Positions 8,227 through 17,139 are shown, counted from the first letter of the stretch. The stretch is DNA of 64,000 nucleotides from an uncultured bacterium (GCA_937951895.1 CALFER010000002.1:1-64000); one strand, 5' to 3'. A program made the numbers and translations. The notes: a model not told the origin generated them from the letters alone.

Positions 8227-10854
8227 ATGGCAAAGAACAAGAAGCCCGAGAAGACCGGATTCAGTCTTCAGGTGTTGATCCGTCAATCCTTGATGGACGG
8301 GAAGGCACATGGTCTGAATGACATCGTGAAGTACATCGAACAATTCATGCATTCTGCAGGCAGCTTGATTCCACAAATTCAACTCATGCTGCAATCCAAC
8401 CAGGATATCGAAAAAACACGCTCCGGTTTCAAGCTCCGCTCAGGCGCCACGATGAACGATCTCGCCGCCAAAATTCTCGCCACCTCCGACTCCCCCCTCA
8501 CCAGCAATGAACTCGTCAAGAAGATCGCCCGGCAGGAAGGTGTCCCGGCCGAAACGGTCGAACTTAAACTCGATTCCGATTCCCGCTTCAAAACCACCGG
8601 CGGAAAAGGAAAAACCGCGTACTATCTCGCCACCCGCAAAAGTGTCAACGACAAGGTTCTCGAGATCCTGAAAGCCAAAGCCAAACCGGTGCCGCTCACC
8701 GAAATCTATAAAATTCTCGAAAAAGATCTCGCGTGTGACCGCTCTGAGATTATCTTTCTGCCGAAAGACAACCCGAAATTTCAGCGGATCCCCGGGCAGG
8801 GCTACAGTCTGAAGTCGGCGAAGGCCAAACGTGCCCTACCGACGCCTCAGGAAAAACCCATGCATAACGTGACACCGGGGGAAATCGCCCGGGTTGTCGA
8901 TCACCTGAAATACTGCGGTGAACGGTTGACGGCGTCGCAGATTTCAGAAACCGTCCTGGGTATGCCGCTCGATCGCACCAATCTCATTCTCAAACTGAAT
9001 AAAGAACGGCAACTCAAGCGTGAAAACGAGTTTTATTTCTTCTTCGAGGAACCGACGGCAACGGAAATCCCGCCCAAAATCCGGGATACCGTGAACCAGA
9101 ATTACATCCGCGTCAAAGGCATGATGCTCGGGAAACGCGAAATCTATACGGTCGATGGTATCCTGGACAGAATTTTCAAGATCAACATCACGCATGACGA
9201 CTACGACTTCTACCTCGACCTGCTCGAATCCCATCTTGAAAGCGATGAGAGTCTCGTTCGCACCATGGATGGCTGGATTCACGTCAATTACGACAGCCGC
9301 GCATCGTTTATCTCACCCGTCGAGTTCTCCCCTGCGATCCCGATCGAACCCGCTCCACCCAAACTCGATATCCAGGCACTGTCTCCCGCCGAGCAGAACT
9401 TCCTGTCACTCGAAGTGGAATCCTTCGATGCAGAGATCGAGATTCCCAAGTCGATCACGCACCGCGTCGTACCTTCGGAGCGCGAATACGGTGTTCTACA
9501 GCTGCAGCCCCATCAGCTTCGGGTGTTCCCGCTGAAACCTCAATTCTACGAAATTACGATCGTCTCCGAAACGGATGGCATTCCGCATACCTGTTTCGTT
9601 AACCGGAAACTCAACAAAATTCTCGATGTCAAACCACTGTTCGACATGATCCTGGGTGTCTGGGGCGGCCGAATCGAAATTGCGCGGATGCCGGATGCCG
9701 ATACACGTTTCCTGATCCGCAGCATCGAACTGGGCGAACAGGTCGATATTTCGGCCGACCGCATGAGTCAGCTCGACGAACTCGCACCCCACGACTGGAC
9801 CGTCCCGACTCTGCTGCAACGGGTTTTCGTCGACCATCCGTCACAAAGCCTGTCTCTGGCCGATCTGTTTTATCAGATCAACGCCGTCCGGTCGGTGTCA
9901 CGCCGCGAAATGCTCGAAACACTGAAAGATTTTCGCTGTTTTGTCGAAGAGAAGGACGTGCCGGGTCAGTATCGATTCAATCCGGAGATGGGGCTATCAC
10001 GAGTTTCGTCGGAGGCGGAGGCCGGTCAGGTAGCCGAAAAGGCGGTTAAAGAACCTGAAATTGCGGAGATTCATACATCGGCAGCCCCGGCAACGGATAC
10101 GACCGCGCCCCCGTCCAAACCGTCCGAAACGCAGCATGCAGCACCCGTTGAATCAGCCGTTCCCCCTGCCCCTCCGAAGAAGAAAGAGAAAAAGCGGCGA
10201 CCAGTCGAGGAAGAAATCCCGGAGCATCTCCGGAGACTGAAGAGTTTCGAACATCGCCTCCCCGGACTCGAATCCGTCCGTTCCCTGGTTGTCAAACCAT
10301 CCGAACACGATCGCGGTTCCCGGATCGGCGCCGTCTCTGCCGGTCGGATCGACGTGCCGGACACGACCCCGAGACCGAAGCGGCCATCCGATGATGAACC
10401 GAGTCTGCTCAAACCGGTTGCGATCGCCGATCCTCCCCAGGAGTGGTCTCCGGGTCAGTTCGTCAATCCGGAACGAGGCGCCGGATACACGGATCTCCAT
10501 ATGGCCCTGGAGGTTCTCAAGACATTTGTCAGTCGTCCCCCCCAGATCCGAAAAACAGACGGATCCATCGTGTTGTTCCTCGACTCGAACGACGTTTCGA
10601 TCTATTTCCGCGTTCCTCCTGAAAATATGAACTGCTGGATGGCGTGGATCCCCGAAGACGATCTCAATGGGATTAAAAACTCGGGTAGCTTTCTCCAGGA
10701 AGGCGATGCCCGGGCAAAATACTCCGCGAAGGGCTATTGGTGGGCGACCGAAAAGTTCAAGGGACCGAAAGGCAACTGGAAAGACCGCAATGTGCTCGAA
10801 GGCGTTCAGATCATCGCCAAGATTCTGGATCTGATGGATAAGCCAAGAAAGTAA
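8227..10854 (+). CDS. Large protein with serial winged-helix (HARE-HTH-like) domains, unknown function
   Basis: The protein has 875 residues from the ATG at 8227, which has a GAGGAG site nine bases upstream; an in-frame ATG at 8131 lacks one. The N-terminal third contains at least three successive units that read as winged helices, each starting with a helix such as VNDKVLEILKAKAKPVPLTEIYKIL and ending in an aromatic-rich wing (YYLATR, QGYSLKS, NEFYFFFEE). A fourth lies near residues 280-335 and a fifth near 550-620. They resemble HARE-HTH/RpoE-delta-type modules. A Pro/Ala/Glu-rich low-complexity linker (about 650-780) leads to a conserved-looking terminal domain with WMAWIPEDDLNGI and KGYWWATEKFKGPKGNW. 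There is no signal peptide or catalytic motif. I do not recognise the family; a DNA-associated role is inferred. Confidence 0.75.
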   Translation: MAKNKKPEKTGFSLQVLIRQSLMDGKAHGLNDIVKYIEQFMHSAGSLIPQIQLMLQSNQDIEKTRSGFKLRSGATMNDLAAKILATSDSPLTSNELVKKIARQEGVPAETVELKLDSDSRFKTTGGKGKTAYYLATRKSVNDKVLEILKAKAKPVPLTEIYKILEKDLACDRSEIIFLPKDNPKFQRIPGQGYSLKSAKAKRALPTPQEKPMHNVTPGEIARVVDHLKYCGERLTASQISETVLGMPLDRTNLILKLNKERQLKRENEFYFFFEEPTATEIPPKIRDTVNQNYIRVKGMMLGKREIYTVDGILDRIFKINITHDDYDFYLDLLESHLESDESLVRTMDGWIHVNYDSRASFISPVEFSPAIPIEPAPPKLDIQALSPAEQNFLSLEVESFDAEIEIPKSITHRVVPSEREYGVLQLQPHQLRVFPLKPQFYEITIVSETDGIPHTCFVNRKLNKILDVKPLFDMILGVWGGRIEIARMPDADTRFLIRSIELGEQVDISADRMSQLDELAPHDWTVPTLLQRVFVDHPSQSLSLADLFYQINAVRSVSRREMLETLKDFRCFVEEKDVPGQYRFNPEMGLSRVSSEAEAGQVAEKAVKEPEIAEIHTSAAPATDTTAPPSKPSETQHAAPVESAVPPAPPKKKEKKRRPVEEEIPEHLRRLKSFEHRLPGLESVRSLVVKPSEHDRGSRIGAVSAGRIDVPDTTPRPKRPSDDEPSLLKPVAIADPPQEWSPGQFVNPERGAGYTDLHMALEVLKTFVSRPPQIRKTDGSIVLFLDSNDVSIYFRVPPENMNCWMAWIPEDDLNGIKNSGSFLQEGDARAKYSAKGYWWATEKFKGPKGNWKDRNVLEGVQIIAKILDLMDKPRK

Positions 10855-10869
10855 TCGACTGGAGTCATC

Positions 10870-11415
10870 GTGCCGATCATCGGGGATGTTTTTATTTCCC
10901 GGGAGATTCTCGACGCCCGATTCACCTGCGACTATGAAGCCTGTCGGGGCGTTTGCTGCGAAGTGGAAGGGGCTGGCGCACCGTTGTTGCCGGAGGAAGC
11001 CGCACGACTGAACGCTCTGTTACCCGTCCTCCTGCCTGTTGTATCACCCCAGTCCCGCAGTTTTCTCGAACAACACCCTCTGTTCGAGGTGGATTCGGAT
11101 AACATCTATAGTCTTGCCTGTCTGCCCGAGGGGCCATGCGTGTTCGACGATAAACAAAACGGGATGAACCGCTGCCTGATCGAGCACCACCGGGATCCCG
11201 TTTCCCGAAGACTTCTCAAGCCGGTTTCCTGCCGCCTTTTTCCGCTGAGAGTCAGGCCGTTCGGTGCATTTCGGATTCTTGAGTTCGAGCGCTGGCAGGA
11301 ATGCCGACACCGCCTGGAATGTCCCACCCGTCTGCTCGATCATGCGCGCGACGCACTGCTCGATCGTTTCGGATCGGCCTGGACCGACGCCCTCTTTGCG
11401 CTCATCATCCGCTGA
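10870..11415 (+). CDS. DUF3109-like Cys-rich protein
   Basis: The 181-residue protein has Cys clusters CDYEACRGVCCEVEG near residue 20, CLPEGPCVFDD near 80, RCLIEHH, SCRLFPLRV and ECRHRLEC. This spacing matches the DUF3109 family, related to YkgJ-type CxxCxxxxC proteins thought to bind zinc or an Fe-S cluster. The biochemical role is unknown. The GTG start at 10870 lies 15 bp after the winged-helix gene, so co-transcription is likely. It ends 2 bp from the convergent Fis-like gene. Confidence 0.75.
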   Translation: MPIIGDVFISREILDARFTCDYEACRGVCCEVEGAGAPLLPEEAARLNALLPVLLPVVSPQSRSFLEQHPLFEVDSDNIYSLACLPEGPCVFDDKQNGMNRCLIEHHRDPVSRRLLKPVSCRLFPLRVRPFGAFRILEFERWQECRHRLECPTRLLDHARDALLDRFGSAWTDALFALIIR

Positions 11416-11417
11416 AA

Positions 11418-11663
11418 TCAATCTTTTTCGCGGAACAACAAGGGATTGAGTCCGTGCTTCGCCATCAGGATGTACAGGCCCTTGCGGTCGCGATTTGCAC
11501 GATCCGCCGCCTTCTTCACGTTCCCTCTCGCCCATACCAGCAACTCGATCAGATAATTGCGCTCGAATTCGCTTTTCGCTTCACGGTACGAGCGGGGGCC
11601 GATCGTCGCCGTTTCTTTCGACCGATTCGTCTTCTGTCTGTGTGACAATACTGAAGTTCTCAT
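11418..11663 (-). CDS. Small Fis-type helix-turn-helix protein
   Basis: The 81-residue protein is almost entirely a Fis-type HTH: YREAKSEFERNYLIELL, then the helix-turn-helix GNVKKAADRANRDRKGLY and LMAKHGLNP. This closely matches the C-terminal DNA-binding domain of NtrC-family activators, but no AAA+ sigma-54 domain is attached. The ATG at 11663 with a GGAGG site seven bases upstream is chosen over a longer reading from 11717. A receiver protein ends 174 bp upstream on the same strand. It probably acts as a small DNA-binding regulator; partner and targets are unknown. Confidence 0.75.
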   Translation of the reverse strand: MRTSVLSHRQKTNRSKETATIGPRSYREAKSEFERNYLIELLVWARGNVKKAADRANRDRKGLYILMAKHGLNPLLFREKD

Positions 11664-11837
11664 GGTCTCCTCCACTATCCGTCCCAACGGACTGCGATCC
11701 GGTTGAGCAAACTTCATGCCGAGCGAACCACGGCAGAGATGTGCAGGATTTCCCGGAGATTCGGGGTGATGAACGGCTCAGAATGGGGAAGGAAATCCCC
11801 AGAGCAGGAGAAAACAAGCCTCAGGAACGCAGTTGCT

Positions 11838-12209
11838 TCACCGCGACCGGAGAATAGTCTCGACGGAATGCAGCAATTCCCGGCTGTCGAATGGTTTGGG
11901 GAGGAACTGATCAACACCGAGTTCGAATACGCGATTCACCACATCGAACTCGTCTTTCTGCGTCAACAGAATCACCGGGATGGTGCGCAGGGTCGAGCTG
12001 GATTTCATCATCTCGAGCAACTCGATTCCGGACATTTCCGGCATGATGACATCGGCGATCACGAGATCCGGCCGGTTCTGCTCCATCATGGCATGTCCGC
12101 TCTTCCCGTCATATGCCTTGAAGACCTGGTATCCGGCTTTTTCAAGAATTCCGCTGACCAGGTCGACAATCAGACCTTCATCGTCCACAATCAGTACCCG
12201 TTTTTTCAT
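11838..12209 (-). CDS. Single-domain response regulator (receiver)
   Basis: A CheY-like receiver of 123 residues with no output domain. It has the acidic pair in LIVDDEG, the phospho-acceptor Asp in DLVIADVIMPEMSG near residue 52, the switch Thr in VILLTQKD and the Lys in FLPKPFD. The ATG at 12209 is chosen because it starts immediately before the first beta strand and has a GGAAG site; an upstream GTG would add an unrelated 32-residue extension. Output must go through a partner protein. The same-strand Fis-like gene downstream is a candidate, but no histidine kinase is adjacent. Confidence 0.85.
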   Translation of the reverse strand: MKKRVLIVDDEGLIVDLVSGILEKAGYQVFKAYDGKSGHAMMEQNRPDLVIADVIMPEMSGIELLEMMKSSSTLRTIPVILLTQKDEFDVVNRVFELGVDQFLPKPFDSRELLHSVETILRSR

Positions 12210-12347
12210 ACGCTTCCAACCACTTCTGATGAGAATCGGGGTCCATCCCTGGACATCCCGTATGTCGGATAGGATCATTAAAGCACCCGGAGTCTCCGAA
12301 TGCAACCGGCTCTGTGTCCGGCATCCGTGACTGCTGGTTCGATCGTA

Positions 12348-12376
12348 TTGACTTTCAGCAGATCGAAGGGTTTAGT
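12348..12376 (+). promoter_or_regulatory. Sigma-70-type promoter for the NrnA-like gene
   Basis: TTGACT at 12348-12353 (5 of 6 consensus) is followed after exactly 17 bp by TTTAGT at 12371-12376 (4 of 6). Initiation near 12383 would give a leader of about 15 bases that includes the AAGGAGA ribosome-binding site of the gene at 12398. Prediction is from sequence alone. Confidence 0.45.
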
Positions 12377-12397
12377 GGGATTCGGAAGGAGACCGTC

Positions 12398-13375
12398 ATG
12401 AGCCAGGATACTCATCATTATCAACGCATCGCAGCGATCTTCCGCGAGCATGAATCGTTTATCGTATCGGCGCATATCCGTGCGGATGGAGATGCCATCG
12501 CGGCGCTCTGCTTCGTCGACTCACTCCTGAAGCGCCTCGGAAAAACCGTCCTTGCAGTTCTGCACGACACATTGCCGGATCAGAAATACTCCTTCCTCGA
12601 ATCATTCCACGATATCCGGCCGGTGTCGTCGGTCCTCTGCCCCTCCGATGCCATCCTCGTCCTTCTCGATACACCCACCCGGGAACGGATGGGCGATGTC
12701 GCGGAGTGGTTGCTGCCGCAAACCCGGATCATCAACATCGATCATCACGTGTCCAACACCGGATTCGGCTTCATCGACATCGTCGACGCCGCGGCTTCCT
12801 CGACTTCAGAAATGCTCATGCAGTTCTGGGATCTTTTCCCGGATCTCATGGATGAAAAAATGGCGGAGATGCTGTTTACGGGCATCTGTTTCGACACCGG
12901 CCGCTTTCGTTTTTCGAACACCACCCAATCCACATTCCGGATCGCAGGACGTCTCGTCGAAGCCGGTGTCCGTCCCGAACAGATCACGGAAGCGGTCTTC
13001 TACCAATGGTCATTGATCCATGCACGGACAATCGGGCGAGCACTGAACAATCTGCAGGTCTGCAAACAAGGCAAAGTCGCGGTGATGCTCCTGGACCACG
13101 AGTTTTTTGCACAGAATCCGGACGGATGGAAGGAAGTCGAAGGCATCAGTGATCTCGGAACCTCCATCGCGGGCATCGAGATTGCGTTGTTTTTCAAGGA
13201 GATCGAACCGCAGCGATTCAAAGTCAGCCTGAGATCAGCTGACCATTGGGATGTCGGACGCATCGCCTCGGCTTTCGGAGGAGGCGGTCATGTCAAGGCT
13301 GCGGGTTGCGAGATCCGGGGTGAGTTCGATTCCGCTCTCAGGCGATTACTCGCAGAAATCGATCTTGCCGAGTAA
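12398..13375 (+). CDS. nrnA: DHH-DHHA1 phosphoesterase, NrnA-like oligoribonuclease/pAp phosphatase
   Basis: The 325-residue protein has the DHH domain motifs HIRADGDAIAA, LLDTPT and NIDHHVSNTGFG with Mn-ligand histidines. The C-terminal DHHA1 domain has the RNA-binding GGGHVKAAGCEI near the end. This is the NrnA/RecJ-like family that degrades nanoRNA of 2-5 nucleotides and dephosphorylates pAp in the cytoplasm. The ATG at 12398 has an AAGGAG site; an upstream in-frame ATG lacks one. It converges on the ribonucleotide reductase gene with a 36-bp gap. Length is normal for the family. Confidence 0.88.
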   Translation: MSQDTHHYQRIAAIFREHESFIVSAHIRADGDAIAALCFVDSLLKRLGKTVLAVLHDTLPDQKYSFLESFHDIRPVSSVLCPSDAILVLLDTPTRERMGDVAEWLLPQTRIINIDHHVSNTGFGFIDIVDAAASSTSEMLMQFWDLFPDLMDEKMAEMLFTGICFDTGRFRFSNTTQSTFRIAGRLVEAGVRPEQITEAVFYQWSLIHARTIGRALNNLQVCKQGKVAVMLLDHEFFAQNPDGWKEVEGISDLGTSIAGIEIALFFKEIEPQRFKVSLRSADHWDVGRIASAFGGGGHVKAAGCEIRGEFDSALRRLLAEIDLAE

Positions 13376-13411
13376 ACGCGGATTGTCGCTCACCGACCCG
13401 GGCCAGTCACC

Positions 13412-15751
13412 TCAACCACATTCGGAGTATCCGCAACTCCGGCAGGTCTCACACCCATTGATATGCTCGACAACGCCACCGCAATCCGGACAGGCGCCTC
13501 GTTCACGCTGAATGGCAATTTCCGAGTTGGTTGGTTCGGATTTTGTCCGGAGATACCACTGGACCGCTTTGGCGATTGCATCCGAGCACGACAGGATCTT
13601 GTTGGGGCCGAACCCTTGCGGTTTATGGCAACTGATCCCGATGAGCTGTTTGATGATGGCTTTGGGTTCGAGACCGGATCGGAGGGCGAGAGAGATGAGG
13701 CGGGCGGTGGATTGTGTCTGTGATCCGACGCAGCCGCCGGCTTTACCGATCTGGGCAAAGACTTCGAAAGGCTGACCCGATTCATCCTCGTTGATGGTCA
13801 CATACAGACTCCCGCAACCTGTCTCGATTTCCACAGTCTTGCCCTGTACACACATCGGTCTCGGACGGGCGGTAACCGACTGCGGCTTTACAACCGGCAC
13901 ATTTTTCGCCGCTGGTTCCGTCGTTCCCGTTGACAGCACCTGCTGGTCACGACTCCCGTCACGATACACGGTGATGCCTTTGCATCCGAGTTTATACGAG
14001 AGTTCATAGGCGAGACGCACATCGTCTTCCTCGGCGGATTTCGGAAAGTTGATCGTCTTGGATACAGCGTTGTCCGTGTATTTTTGAAACACTGCCTGCA
14101 TGCGCACATGCCATTCAGGCGGGACATCGTGCGCGCAGACGAACAGGCGTCGCGCCTCGGCCGGAACGCCATCGATTCCCTGCAGAGTGCCCTTTTCTGC
14201 GATCTTCTGAATGAGTTCACGGGAGTAATATCCGTTATCCTGCGCATGCTTCAGGAAGAGAGGATGCACCTCGAGCAGCTCTTCACCATCCAGGATTCTG
14301 CGCTTGAACACGATGCTGTAAAGCGGTTCGATGCCGCTGGAAGCTCCGGCGATGATCGAAAGCGTTCCGGTCGGAGCGATTGTCGTGACGGTCGCGTTCC
14401 GCATCGGACTCGATCCGCCGGTGTCCCACTTCGAACCTTTGAAATTCGGGAATGCACCTCGTTCATATGCCAGTTTCCTGGAGCAATCCTGCGCGCGTTC
14501 CTCGATGAAACGCATCACTTCAGTGCCTGTCTCGAGCGCCTGATCGGAGTTATACGAAATACCCAGCCGGATCAGCATGTCGGAAAAGCCCATGATTCCG
14601 AGTCCGATTTTGCGGTTGGCGAGAGTTTTCTGTTGAATCTGCTGGAGCGGAAATGCATTCATCTCGATCACGTCATCGAGAAAACGAACGGCGGTTTCGA
14701 CTACTTTTCCCAGTCGTTCGTAATCGATCATCGCATGGCCATCGACTTCCTTCAGCATGCGGGCGAGATTGATCGAGCCGAGATTGCAGGATTCGTAGGG
14801 AAGCAATGGCTGTTCACCGCAGGGGTTGGTCGATTCGATCATCCCGACATGCGGTGTTGGGTTCTCGGCATTGATTCTATCCACAAAAACAATTCCGGGT
14901 TCTCCGTTTTTCCACGCCTGATGGACGATCGAACCGAAAACCTTGCGGGCCTCGAGATACCCCTGAATCTGCTTGGTCCTGGGATTGATCAGGGGATATT
15001 CCGAGTCGTTCCGGACAGCCTCCATGAACGAATCGGTGATCGCGACGGAGATGTTGAAATTCTTGAGCCTGTCTGTCTGATCTTTACAGGTGATGAACTC
15101 CACGATGTCCGGATGATCGACCTGAAGGATGGCCATGTTCGCGCCCCGGCGCGTACCGCCCTGTTTGATCGCTTCCGTGGCGGAATCGAACACCGTCATG
15201 AACGAAACCGGACCGGAAGCGACACCATTGGTGGTTTTCACACGGTCATCTTTCGGACGTATCCGCGAAAAACTGAATCCGGTACCGCCACCGGACTTAT
15301 GAATCACCGCCGTGTCCCGGATCGTATTGAAAATGGAATCAATGGAATCCTCGATCGGGAGCACAAAACAGGCGGACAGTTGCTGAATATCACGCCCGGC
15401 GTTCATCAACGTGGGGGAGTTGGGAAGGAACTCCAGCGTGGTCATGGATCGCAAAAACCGCTGCTCCCATTCCCGCGACGCATCTTCTCCGACGAACTTC
15501 CGTTCCGCGAGCGAAATGTTCCGTGCGACACGCTGGAACATCTCAAGAGGAGACTCGATGATCGTGCCATGCTCGTCCTTCCGGAGATACCGCTTCTTCA
15601 AGACCACCATCGCGTTCTCCGTCAACTCGATCACCACATCGTCCGGTTTGGATGCCAGTTCGACACCCTCGAACGAGAATTCAGCTGTCGTCTTGCTTCT
15701 ATCGATCACCACATCAGCGTCTGTTCTCGGATCAACTGATGGACCTTTCAT
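13412..15751 (-). CDS. nrdJ: Adenosylcobalamin-dependent ribonucleoside-diphosphate reductase (class II)
   Basis: Class II ribonucleotide reductase reduces ribonucleotides to deoxyribonucleotides using a B12-generated thiyl radical, independent of oxygen. The 779-residue protein has the active-site region NSPTLMNAGRDIQQLSACFV, the NPCGEQPLLPYESCNLGSINL motif with catalytic Cys/Glu, and PTGTLSIIAGASSGIEPLYS. A C-terminal TSCPD domain (about 615-710) is followed by a Cys-rich tail with CPDC, CETC and CGYSECG that may relay electrons. The ATG at 15751 has a consensus AGGAGG site. No other RNR class and no thioredoxin is in the window. The upstream leader contains competing inverted repeats, listed separately. 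Confidence 0.95.
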   Translation of the reverse strand: MKGPSVDPRTDADVVIDRSKTTAEFSFEGVELASKPDDVVIELTENAMVVLKKRYLRKDEHGTIIESPLEMFQRVARNISLAERKFVGEDASREWEQRFLRSMTTLEFLPNSPTLMNAGRDIQQLSACFVLPIEDSIDSIFNTIRDTAVIHKSGGGTGFSFSRIRPKDDRVKTTNGVASGPVSFMTVFDSATEAIKQGGTRRGANMAILQVDHPDIVEFITCKDQTDRLKNFNISVAITDSFMEAVRNDSEYPLINPRTKQIQGYLEARKVFGSIVHQAWKNGEPGIVFVDRINAENPTPHVGMIESTNPCGEQPLLPYESCNLGSINLARMLKEVDGHAMIDYERLGKVVETAVRFLDDVIEMNAFPLQQIQQKTLANRKIGLGIMGFSDMLIRLGISYNSDQALETGTEVMRFIEERAQDCSRKLAYERGAFPNFKGSKWDTGGSSPMRNATVTTIAPTGTLSIIAGASSGIEPLYSIVFKRRILDGEELLEVHPLFLKHAQDNGYYSRELIQKIAEKGTLQGIDGVPAEARRLFVCAHDVPPEWHVRMQAVFQKYTDNAVSKTINFPKSAEEDDVRLAYELSYKLGCKGITVYRDGSRDQQVLSTGTTEPAAKNVPVVKPQSVTARPRPMCVQGKTVEIETGCGSLYVTINEDESGQPFEVFAQIGKAGGCVGSQTQSTARLISLALRSGLEPKAIIKQLIGISCHKPQGFGPNKILSCSDAIAKAVQWYLRTKSEPTNSEIAIQRERGACPDCGGVVEHINGCETCRSCGYSECG

Positions 15752-15785
15752 TCAAAACCTCCTGCTGGATTGGTGAGGGACAACC

Positions 15786-15845
15786 CCACAATCTCGATAA
15801 TCGCCTTTAACTCAAATGATTGTGGCAAGAACGAATACTACCACA
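15786..15845 (-). promoter_or_regulatory. Competing inverted repeats in the nrdJ leader
   Basis: In the nrdJ-sense direction, TGTGG (15845-15841) is followed after 15 bases by CCACAATC (15825-15818), and that after 24 bases by GATTGTGG (15793-15786). The middle element can pair with either flank (5 bp or 8 bp), but not both. The last copy ends about 35 bases before the nrdJ start. This could be an mRNA switch, or a set of protein-binding sites (TTGTGGCAA and TTGTGGTAG resemble one another). It does not match the cobalamin riboswitch core or the NrdR box consensus as I know them. Confidence 0.35.
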
Positions 15846-15919
15846 AAATGTTGGGATCCTGTCAAGGATTCATGAAGAAATCGTCCGGATCGACCGCGCA
15901 GTTTCATCGGTCCGTCCCG

Positions 15920-16327
15920 TCAGTTCAGGACTTCGAGCCGGACGCGTGTAATCCCGTTCTGGACCATGCGGATCTTGCGCGCAGCGGCATAGGATAGATC
16001 AATGATGCGATTCTTCGCGAACGGGCCGCGATCATTGATCCGAACGACCACCTTCCGATTATTCTCAAGGTTGGTGACACGGACCTTACTGCCGAACGGC
16101 AACGTCGGATGTGCCGCCGTATATCGGAACATATTATAGCGTTCTCCACTGGCGGTCTGGTTACCGTGATAATCCGAACTGTAGTAAGAGGCTTCGCCGA
16201 TGATTTCCTGTCCGGGAACGCGTCGGACACAGGCGGACAATCCGAGCAGGAGCGTCAGAATACAGACGATCCGGATTCCGGTGCCTGGTCGCAGAAACAT
16301 CCGTATGTTTTTCACTTCGTTCCCCAT
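15920..16327 (-). CDS. rlpA: RlpA-like septal ring lipoprotein (DPBB domain)
   Basis: A 135-residue lipoprotein. The signal segment IVCILTLLLGLSAC ends in a lipobox, with Cys near residue 33. The rest is a double-psi beta-barrel: EASYYSSDYHGNQTASGERYN, TLPFGSKVRVTN, and VVVRINDRGPF with the catalytic Asp, then IIDLSYAAARKI. RlpA acts on peptidoglycan in the periplasm, often on denuded glycans at the septum. The SPOR domain of some RlpA proteins is absent. The ATG at 16327 overlaps the pyrK-like stop by 16 bp and has an AGGA site; a downstream Met at 16300 is also possible. Co-transcription with the pyrK-like gene is likely. Confidence 0.85.
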   Translation of the reverse strand: MGNEVKNIRMFLRPGTGIRIVCILTLLLGLSACVRRVPGQEIIGEASYYSSDYHGNQTASGERYNMFRYTAAHPTLPFGSKVRVTNLENNRKVVVRINDRGPFAKNRIIDLSYAAARKIRMVQNGITRVRLEVLN

Positions 16328-17139
16328 TTCGTCACGATTCCTGCGGGAAACACAGGGCCATCCGCGCAAACCCGCTGAAATCCCCGAGTGGTTTGGATGA
16401 TACATCCCAGGCACGCGCCTACCCCACATCCCATATGTTCCTCGAAAGCCAGTTGTCCGGGAATATCGAGAGCCAGGCACATCGCATCGATCGCCCGAAG
16501 CATCGCATCGGGGCCGCAGGCGAAGACCGTCATCTTTCCGGAGTGCCGCCGCAGACACTGTTCCAGGGGCAGAGTCACCCGTCCCTTCAGCCCGGCCGAA
16601 CCATCTTCCGTTGAGATGTGAAGCGGCACGCCGAGATTCCCGAATTGATCCTCGAGCAGGACATCCGCTTTCGAGCGGCCTCCGAGGCAGGCGACGACGG
16701 AAATCGCGTGTGTGACCAGCCGTCTTGCCAGGAACAACAGGGGGGGGATCCCGATACCGCCTCCAGCGAGACATGCGGTGTGATCAGGAGGAGGCATCCG
16801 GAAACCTGTTCCAAGGGGGCCGACCACGGAGATACAATCGCCGGGAACCATGTCCGCAAGAATTCGTGTGCCTCGGCCGACAACCTTGTACAAAAGCGCG
16901 ATCCGGCCATCATCAAAGACATCCATGATTGAAATCGGCCGCCGCAGCAACGGATCACTCGTTCCATCCGACACTCTCACCATGACGAACTGTCCCGGCA
17001 TGGCATTCTCGAGATCCGCGCAACGGAATGTCAGCAGCCGGCAATCTCTGCCGATCGCTTCATTTCCAATGATCTGAACGGTTAGGTCGCGGCGATCCGG
17101 ACAGTGGATCGAATCACCAGGATTCTCGTGTGTAGACAT
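16312..17139 (-). CDS. pyrK: Dihydroorotate dehydrogenase electron-transfer subunit, PyrK-like
   Basis: The 275-residue flavo-iron-sulfur protein has the FAD motif LRRPISIMDV, NAD-binding GPLGTGF, GGIGIPPLLFLARRL and FACGPDAMLRAI, then a C-terminal [2Fe-2S] site EEHMGCGVGACLGCIIQT with a later VCADGPVF. In type 1B dihydroorotate dehydrogenase this subunit passes electrons from orotate formation to NAD. pyrD is not adjacent here, so a different partner oxidoreductase remains possible. The ATG at 17139 has an AGGAAA site seven bases upstream and is preferred to one 36 bp further out. It precedes the RlpA-like gene with overlap. Confidence 0.85.
   Translation of the reverse strand: MSTHENPGDSIHCPDRRDLTVQIIGNEAIGRDCRLLTFRCADLENAMPGQFVMVRVSDGTSDPLLRRPISIMDVFDDGRIALLYKVVGRGTRILADMVPGDCISVVGPLGTGFRMPPPDHTACLAGGGIGIPPLLFLARRLVTHAISVVACLGGRSKADVLLEDQFGNLGVPLHISTEDGSAGLKGRVTLPLEQCLRRHSGKMTVFACGPDAMLRAIDAMCLALDIPGQLAFEEHMGCGVGACLGCIIQTTRGFQRVCADGPVFPAGIVTKWGTK

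Noticed and set aside
11418..12209. Frameshifted NtrC-type gene
   Set aside because: The receiver and the Fis-like protein each have their own start and ribosome-binding site. The 174-bp gap is too short for an AAA+ domain and shows no remnant.
14084..15739. 551-codon plus-strand frame
   Set aside because: It is wholly antisense to nrdJ, which carries full family motifs. The predicted protein shows no domain.
15752..15850. Cobalamin riboswitch before the B12-dependent reductase
   Set aside because: About 100 bases are available and no B12-box or typical stem arrangement is seen. Only short competing repeats are present.
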